A DNA stretch of 58,422 bases, taken from Acidobacterium sp. (GTDB lineage: Bacteria > Acidobacteriota > Terriglobia > Terriglobales > Acidobacteriaceae). Positions 53,363-58,422 of this stretch are shown piece by piece. Position 1 is the first letter of the stretch. The number at the start of each line of letters is the position of its first letter. Location: NCBI GenBank assembly GCA_027315385.1, contig DAHUYD010000055.1:1-58422 (forward strand), in the 5' to 3' direction. The position numbers were made by a program, and so were the translations under genes. The notes under the pieces were generated by a model that was not told where the DNA came from, ran no database searches, and was given only the letters and a program-made list of their open reading frames with translations.

Positions 53363-54289
53363 GTGGAGAATTTTCGGCTCAAGGTATTTCGGACGGTAGC
53401 CGCTGAGGCAAGCTTCCGGCGCGCGGCGGAGCGGCTGCACCTGAGCCAGCCGGCGGTCAGCCAGCAGATTCATGCGCTCGAAGAAGAACTCGGAACGATG
53501 TTGTTCGACCGGCGGAACGGGCGGGTAAGGCTGACCGAGGCTGGCGCGGTGCTGCTGGCTTATGCCCACAAGGGCGCCCGCCTCGCCGAGGAGGCATTGG
53601 CCGCGCTGGAAAGCTCGCGTGGAGAATCCGTGGGAGAACTGCGGCTGGGCGCCTCGATGACCGTAACGCAGTACATTCTGCCACGCTTGCTCGGGCCGTT
53701 TCTGCGGAAGCATCCTGGCATCAGCGTTTCGATCCGCAGCGCGAACACTGAAAGGATCGTGGAGGCACTGGCATCGGGAGAGATTTCGCTGGCGATGATT
53801 GAAGGACCCGCATCCAGCCGCGAGGTCTTTCGCCAGCGGATTCTGGAGGACCGGATGGTGTTGATCGTGGGGCGGCGCCTTGCCTGGCCGAAAGCCGGTC
53901 CGGTCCAGGCGTGCGATCTGCGGGAGGTTCCGCTGCTGCTGCGCGAGCGGGGGTCTGGCTCGCGGCGCGTAGTGGAGCTGGCGTTGCGGCGCGCCGGCCT
54001 GCGGCACCGGGATCTCAACGTCGTGATGGAGCTGGATTCGATCGGGGCCATCGTATCGGCGGTGGAGGAAGGCCTGGGAGCGGCGTTCGTCTCCGAGTGG
54101 TCGATCCGGAAGGAAGTACGCCTTGGCACGGTGCGCGTGATCCCGGTGGCAGATCTCGAGATTCGGCGGGATATTACCCTCATTCGCGCGTTTGGGCCAA
54201 TTCCGGACGGGCCGCCCGGCGCCTTCGAGCGATTCCTGCTTGCCGAAGCCGCGATGGCCCGCGCGGAGGCCTCCCTGCCGGCACGCTGA
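53363..54289 (+). CDS. LysR-family transcriptional regulator (YeiE-like)
   Basis: A 308-residue LysR regulator: N-terminal winged helix (FRTVAAEASFRRAAERLHLSQPAVSQQIHALEEELG) and a C-terminal effector-binding domain. It lies directly before a YeiH-type transporter gene, the same pairing as YeiE-YeiH in enterobacteria, where YeiE responds to sulfite. Sulfite sensing here is inference. GTG 53363 has AAGGTGA upstream. Confidence 0.9.
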   Translation: MENFRLKVFRTVAAEASFRRAAERLHLSQPAVSQQIHALEEELGTMLFDRRNGRVRLTEAGAVLLAYAHKGARLAEEALAALESSRGESVGELRLGASMTVTQYILPRLLGPFLRKHPGISVSIRSANTERIVEALASGEISLAMIEGPASSREVFRQRILEDRMVLIVGRRLAWPKAGPVQACDLREVPLLLRERGSGSRRVVELALRRAGLRHRDLNVVMELDSIGAIVSAVEEGLGAAFVSEWSIRKEVRLGTVRVIPVADLEIRRDITLIRAFGPIPDGPPGAFERFLLAEAAMARAEASLPAR

Positions 54290-54364
54290 CAGCGATAAGC
54301 ACGGCTTATCGGCGATTCAGGATTCCGTCTGGATCCTCACCAGCATTGCCACCACCATGGACCT

Positions 54365-55285
54365 ATGGTGAAGAACCTGTTTTACCTGGGTATCATTCTG
54401 GCGGCCTGCGGATTGCTTTCGCCTCCCGTCGCTCTGGCCTGCGGCCTGGCCTACGGGCTTTTCACGGCGCACGAATATCAAATTGAGGCCCGGCGGCTCT
54501 CGAAGTTTCTCCTGCAGGCCTCGGTGGTCTGCCTCGGATTTGGGATGAATCTGGACACGGTTCTGCGGGTGGGGCGATCGGGATTCGTCTACACAGCGAT
54601 TGGGATCAGCTTTGCCATGCTGATCGGAACTCTGCTGGCGTACCTGTTGCGCGTAGGCCGGGTGCAAGGCTTTTTGATCGCGGCAGGCACGGCGATTTGC
54701 GGCGGGAGCGCGATTGCCGCGCTGGCTCCGGTGACGAATGCGAGTGAGGAAGCGCTGGCGGTCGCCATGGGCACGGTATTCGTGCTGAATTCGGTCGCGC
54801 TCTTCATCTTTCCGGTCATCGGCCACGCACTGCACCTCACGCAGGCGCAGTTCGGGCTGTGGGCGGCACTGGCGATTCACGATACCAGCTCGGTCGTTGG
54901 AGCGGCAGCAAGATATGGCGTGATCGCTCTGGCGATCGCCACGACGGTCAAGCTCGCTCGAGCCCTGTGGATCGTGCCCATGTCCGTGGGGACGGCCGTG
55001 GTGCGCCGCAGCCGCGCGAAGATTCATCTCCCCTGGTTCATCCTCTTCTTCTGCCTGGCTGCGGTGCTGAACAGCACGATCCATTGGCTGCATCCGGAGT
55101 ACAGGCAGCTGTCGCGGCTCGGTGAAACAGGCCTGGGCGTCACCCTGTTCCTGATCGGCACCGGAATCACCCGCGATACGCTGAAGAAGGTAGGCGTCCG
55201 GCCGCTGGTTCAGGGCGTCGTGCTGTGGATTATCGTGGGAAGCACGTCGCTGCTGCTGATCCTTAAGGGATGGATTCATCTGTAA
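54365..55285 (+). CDS. yeiH: YeiH/UPF0324-family putative sulfate exporter
   Basis: A 306-residue integral membrane protein of the UPF0324 family: CGLAYGLF, LLQASVVCLGFGMNL, GTAICGGSAIAALAPV, AIHDTSSVVGAA, LGVTLFLIGTGI. Members are proposed sulfate or sulfite-related exporters. The regulator gene ends 75 bases upstream. The stop overlaps the next gene's start region. Confidence 0.9.
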   Translation: MVKNLFYLGIILAACGLLSPPVALACGLAYGLFTAHEYQIEARRLSKFLLQASVVCLGFGMNLDTVLRVGRSGFVYTAIGISFAMLIGTLLAYLLRVGRVQGFLIAAGTAICGGSAIAALAPVTNASEEALAVAMGTVFVLNSVALFIFPVIGHALHLTQAQFGLWAALAIHDTSSVVGAAARYGVIALAIATTVKLARALWIVPMSVGTAVVRRSRAKIHLPWFILFFCLAAVLNSTIHWLHPEYRQLSRLGETGLGVTLFLIGTGITRDTLKKVGVRPLVQGVVLWIIVGSTSLLLILKGWIHL

Positions 55286-55806
55286 TGCCGGCCACCGAGC
55301 CCAATCCGCTCATTCGCTTCTACCGCGACCAGGCCACAGATGACAGCGGGCGCAGACTGGGCGAGATTCTGGCATGGAACGACGACCAGATGGAAGCGGT
55401 CCATGACTTCATCCAGTGGCTTTTTCCCCTGCCGGAGCGAAGCGGCGCTTATCCATCGGCGCCATTGCTCGATCGCGAGACCGTCGAGGCTTTCCGCGTC
55501 ACGCCGGAAATGCAGGATCGGCTTCGCCATGCGTTTGGGCGGATGCTCCGCTTTTACGGCCTGCGCTGGAACGGAGCCGCGGTGGAGCGCGAGGAGAATT
55601 TTCGCGAGCGCGCGCAGAACTGGCTCTGGCCTGGAAACCACAACCACCTGCGCCTCACCCGGATCCTGCGCTCGACCCTCCTGCTCGGCCTCGACAGGGA
55701 GTCGAAGGCGCTGTTCGATGCCCTCAACGCTATCTACCGCGACTTCCCGGACCGCATCTCCTCGCGCACGCACGCTTTCTGGAGCGATGCCTCGCAAACC
55801 GAGTAA
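55285..55806 (+). CDS. OGFr-domain protein
   Basis: A 173-residue protein matching the opioid-growth-factor-receptor conserved region: NPLIRFYRDQATDDSGRRLGEILAWNDDQMEAVHDFIQWLFPLPE. Despite the eukaryotic name, this domain occurs in many bacteria with no known function. No signal or TM. ATG 55285 overlaps the yeiH TAA; ATG 55270, inside yeiH, is an alternative. Coupling to yeiH suggests a shared operon. Confidence 0.85.
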   Translation: MPATEPNPLIRFYRDQATDDSGRRLGEILAWNDDQMEAVHDFIQWLFPLPERSGAYPSAPLLDRETVEAFRVTPEMQDRLRHAFGRMLRFYGLRWNGAAVEREENFRERAQNWLWPGNHNHLRLTRILRSTLLLGLDRESKALFDALNAIYRDFPDRISSRTHAFWSDASQTE

Positions 55807-55851
55807 ACTGGGCGTTCTTTTATATCCGGCTTTTTCCATAAGGGAGTCCCG

Positions 55852-57990
55852 ATGGATACGCGTTGTCTGTTTGCATATCCCCTTGCCGTCGCGCTGGCTG
55901 CCTCCCCGTTCGTCATGCGCGCTCAGACTGCGAAAACGATTCATGGCGATAACGGCATCACGCTGCCGCCACCGCCCGTCGCCGCGGTGCATGCCGTTAC
56001 GGACGATTACTTCGGGACGAAGGTCGAGGACCCATACCGCTGGCTCGAAGATGCGAAAAGTCCGCAAACCCGAGCGTGGATCGCCGAGGAGAACGCCTAC
56101 ACGCAGAAGTACCTTGACCAGCTCAAAGACCTGCCGCAGGTCGAGCATGGGCTGACGGCGCTCTTGCGCGTGGAAACCTACTCCATGCCGGAGCTGCGGG
56201 GCGGAAAGTATTTCTTCAAAAAGCAGCTGCCCGATGAAAACCAGGGTTCGATTTACGTGCGCGGCGGCTGGAGCGGCACGGATCGACGACTGATCGACGC
56301 CGCAAAGCTCAGCGCCGACGAGAACACCAATGTCAGCATCCGTGACATTTCTGACAGCGGCAACCTGCTCGTGTACGAGGTGCGCCAGGGAGGAAACGAC
56401 GAGGGCTCCATCCATGTGCTGAACGTCCGCACCGGCCAGGAACTGCCGGATGTTTTGCCTCCCGCGCGCTACTTTGGCCTGAGCCTTAGCCCTGGTAACA
56501 ACGGCCTCTACTACTCGAAGTTCACGCACCAGGGATCGAATGTGTGGTTCCACAAGTTCGGCGCACCCGCCGGCGCCGATCAGAAGATCTTTGGCGGCGA
56601 CTATCGCGGTCAGCATCTGGGCGAGCTGGATCTGGTGGGCGCCAGCGTCAGCGATAACCACCATTGGCTGGTCATCGGAATCCAGCATGGCGTGCCCGCC
56701 ACCAGCCAGGACATTCTGCTTCGCGACCTGCGTAAGCCGGATGCGCCGCTCATGCGCCTGGTGTATGGGGTGAAGGCTCACCTTCGCATGACCAGTGCCG
56801 GCGATCGGTTTTTCCTGCTGACCGACTACCAGGCTGCGAACAGCCGGATCGTGGAGGCGTTCCCAGGCAAGGACGCCTCAGCGTGGAAGACGATCGTCCC
56901 CGAGGGCAAGGACGTCATCGACAGTTTCAGCATCGTGGGCGGCAGGATGTTCGTCTCGCGCCTGCACGATGTGAAGACCGAAACGACGATCTACACGCTG
57001 GATGGCAAGCAGAGCGGCACGCTGAACTATCCGGGAATCGGCGCGGGAACGGTGGTGTACGGCCGGCCCGGGCAGACAGATGGCTTCTACTCCTTCCAGT
57101 CGTTCACCATCCCGCCAACGATCTACCGGTACAACACCCGAACTGGCCAGTCGACGGTATTCGCACAGCCGAAGGTTCCGTTCGACTCCTCGCAATACGA
57201 GGTGAAGCAGGTCTTCTACACCTCGAAGGATGGCACGCGGATGCCGATGTTCATCGCCGGGAAAAAGGGCCTGAAGCAGGACGGCCAGGGTCGGCTTCTG
57301 ATGACCGGCTACGGCGGATTCGACCTGCCCATGCTGCCGGAATGGAACCCGGAATACGCCTGGTGGATGCAGCAGGGTGGCTTCTTCGCGCTGCCGAATT
57401 TACGCGGGGGCAATGAATACGGCGAGGCATGGCATAAGGCGGCGATGTTCGCCAACAAGCAGAACGTCTTCGACGACTTCTACTCCGCGGCGGAATATCT
57501 GATCGCCAACCGTTACACCTCGCCGCGGCACTTCGCGATTCGCGGCCGCTCCAATGGCGGATTGCTGATGGGCGCCGCCATGACGCAGCGGCCGGATCTC
57601 TTCGGCGCGATCTGGTGCGGCTATCCGCTCCTGGATATGCTGCGCTATCAGTACTTCGAGTTCGGCCGCCTCTGGACCACGGAGTACGGCAGCTCGCAAA
57701 GCCGGAAAGATTTAGCGTACCTGTTCAGGTATTCCCCCTACCAGAACGTCCACAAGGGCGGGCAGTATCCCGCGATCATGTTCTTCACCGGCGACAACGA
57801 CACGCGCGTCGACCCCATGAACGCGCGCAAGATGACGGCGCTGATGCAGGCCTCGAACGGAGGCGACCGGCCGATCCTGCTGCACTACTCGGTCAAGGGC
57901 GGCCACAGTGCCGGGGTCTCCATGGCGCAGCTGGTAAGCGACTACGCCGACGAGATGTCTTTCCTGTGGAACGAGACGAGCGGAAAGTAG
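55852..57990 (+). CDS. Secreted prolyl oligopeptidase (S9A)
   Basis: A 712-residue serine peptidase. A signal peptide (ending MRAQT) and N-terminal segment lead to a seven-bladed propeller (about 110-430) and the alpha/beta-hydrolase catalytic domain. The triad is visible: Ser in GRSNGGLLMG, Asp in TGDNDTRVDP and His in GGHSAG. It cleaves short peptides after proline, probably in the periplasm. GGGAG is five bases before ATG 55852. Confidence 0.94.
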   Translation: MDTRCLFAYPLAVALAASPFVMRAQTAKTIHGDNGITLPPPPVAAVHAVTDDYFGTKVEDPYRWLEDAKSPQTRAWIAEENAYTQKYLDQLKDLPQVEHGLTALLRVETYSMPELRGGKYFFKKQLPDENQGSIYVRGGWSGTDRRLIDAAKLSADENTNVSIRDISDSGNLLVYEVRQGGNDEGSIHVLNVRTGQELPDVLPPARYFGLSLSPGNNGLYYSKFTHQGSNVWFHKFGAPAGADQKIFGGDYRGQHLGELDLVGASVSDNHHWLVIGIQHGVPATSQDILLRDLRKPDAPLMRLVYGVKAHLRMTSAGDRFFLLTDYQAANSRIVEAFPGKDASAWKTIVPEGKDVIDSFSIVGGRMFVSRLHDVKTETTIYTLDGKQSGTLNYPGIGAGTVVYGRPGQTDGFYSFQSFTIPPTIYRYNTRTGQSTVFAQPKVPFDSSQYEVKQVFYTSKDGTRMPMFIAGKKGLKQDGQGRLLMTGYGGFDLPMLPEWNPEYAWWMQQGGFFALPNLRGGNEYGEAWHKAAMFANKQNVFDDFYSAAEYLIANRYTSPRHFAIRGRSNGGLLMGAAMTQRPDLFGAIWCGYPLLDMLRYQYFEFGRLWTTEYGSSQSRKDLAYLFRYSPYQNVHKGGQYPAIMFFTGDNDTRVDPMNARKMTALMQASNGGDRPILLHYSVKGGHSAGVSMAQLVSDYADEMSFLWNETSGK

Positions 57991-58008
57991 CGGGCGATTC
58001 AGCCCGCT

Positions 58009-58422
58009 TTACTCCAGCAGGGATGCCGATACCGCCAGCGCCGCAATCACGGCGGTTTCGGCCCGCAGGATGCGCGGGCCCAGGCTCACAGCTTTCCAGT
58101 TCTCCGCGTCCAGCAGCGCCTCTTCCTCCCCGGTCCAGCCGCCCTCCGGACCGGACGCGATACGGATGGCCGGAATTTCGTCGCCGGCGATTGCCAGAGC
58201 TTCGCTGAGCGCATGGCGCAGGGTAGTCGTGCGCTCCTGCTCCGCCAGCACCAGCCGGAGTGCCCGTTCCTCCTGACGAATGGCGGTCTTGAGCGGCAGC
58301 GGATCGGCGATGCGCAGCACATCGGATCGGCGGGACTGTTGCGAGGCTTCGAGCGCGATGCGGCGCCAGCGTTCCACGCGCGCCGCCGCCGCCTGCGCCA
58401 AATGCTTCTCGCTGCGTCGCGC
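58009..58422 (-). CDS. rsmE: 16S rRNA (uracil-1498-N3)-methyltransferase, 3' part
   Basis: The C-terminal 137 residues of an RsmE-type SPOUT methyltransferase; the 5' part lies beyond the right edge. Features: EASQQSRRSDV, the SAM-knot motif ASGPEGGWTGEEEALL and SLGPRILRAETAVIAAL. It methylates U1498 of 16S rRNA. It is convergent with the S9A peptidase gene, 18 bases apart. Confidence 0.93.
   Translation of the reverse strand, partial: ARRSEKHLAQAAAARVERWRRIALEASQQSRRSDVLRIADPLPLKTAIRQEERALRLVLAEQERTTTLRHALSEALAIAGDEIPAIRIASGPEGGWTGEEEALLDAENWKAVSLGPRILRAETAVIAALAVSASLLE

Overview
The window reads as a chromosomal segment of an Acidobacteriota member, most likely of the Acidobacteriaceae/Terriglobia type. 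The reasons are high GC content, an Oar-like TonB-dependent receptor with an N-terminal carboxypeptidase-regulatory-like domain, a secreted protein ending in the Ig/MBG/hydrophobic/'ACGG' tail common in that phylum, split two-component systems with beta-propeller sensor kinases, and an actinobacterial-type QcrCAB complex. This placement is inference from gene families; no rRNA is present. No CRISPR array, phage or IS element was recognised.

Layout. 55-141 is tRNA-Leu(CAG). 416-33.8 kb is a carbohydrate-utilisation and secreted-enzyme region: GH53-lectin protein (-), TonB-dependent receptor (+), TPR protein (+), degenerate receiver protein (-), GH5-like hydrolase (+), propeller sensor kinase and NarL-type regulator (+), GH2 enzyme (+), M61 peptidase (-), Tat-exported GHL6-type hydrolase (-), a respiratory block at 23.2-27.2 kb (monohaem cytochrome c lipoprotein divergent from qcrC-qcrA-qcrB), an M13 peptidase whose signal peptide is out of frame, an amidohydrolase lipoprotein (-) and a GH31 enzyme (-) whose 5' end is fused to antisense gene debris. 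The secreted hydrolases, receptor and two-component system probably form a loosely clustered galactoside/hemicellulose utilisation locus.

34.1-42.3 kb is a tightly packed minus-strand operon: an ArsR regulator, then hyfB-, hyfC-, hyfE-, hyfF-, hyfG- and hyfI-like genes and a 75-residue one-TM protein, with a further 60-residue ORF after a gap. It encodes a membrane complex related to complex I and group 4 hydrogenases. The large subunit has lost the cysteines that bind the Ni-Fe site, while the small subunit keeps its [4Fe-4S] ligands. This matches the poorly understood energy-converting hydrogenase-related (Ehr) class and is the most interesting system in the window.

43.1-58.4 kb is mostly housekeeping: tRNA-Pro(GGG), a small lipoprotein, a zinc-ribbon membrane protein, pyrR-pyrB-pyrC, RNase R (-), an antibiotic-biosynthesis-monooxygenase-fold protein (-), a bactofilin, MurJ (-), a LysR regulator next to a YeiH-type transporter and an OGFr-domain protein, an S9A prolyl oligopeptidase, and the 3' part of rsmE running off the right edge.

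Small-scale structure: four copies of a short hairpin (TCCGAC-NAAA-GTCGGA), two of them an inverted REPIN-like pair before the TonB receptor; a diverged two-block repeat in two intergenic regions; strong stem-loops after the receptor; and one intrinsic terminator with no gene upstream at 42.7 kb.
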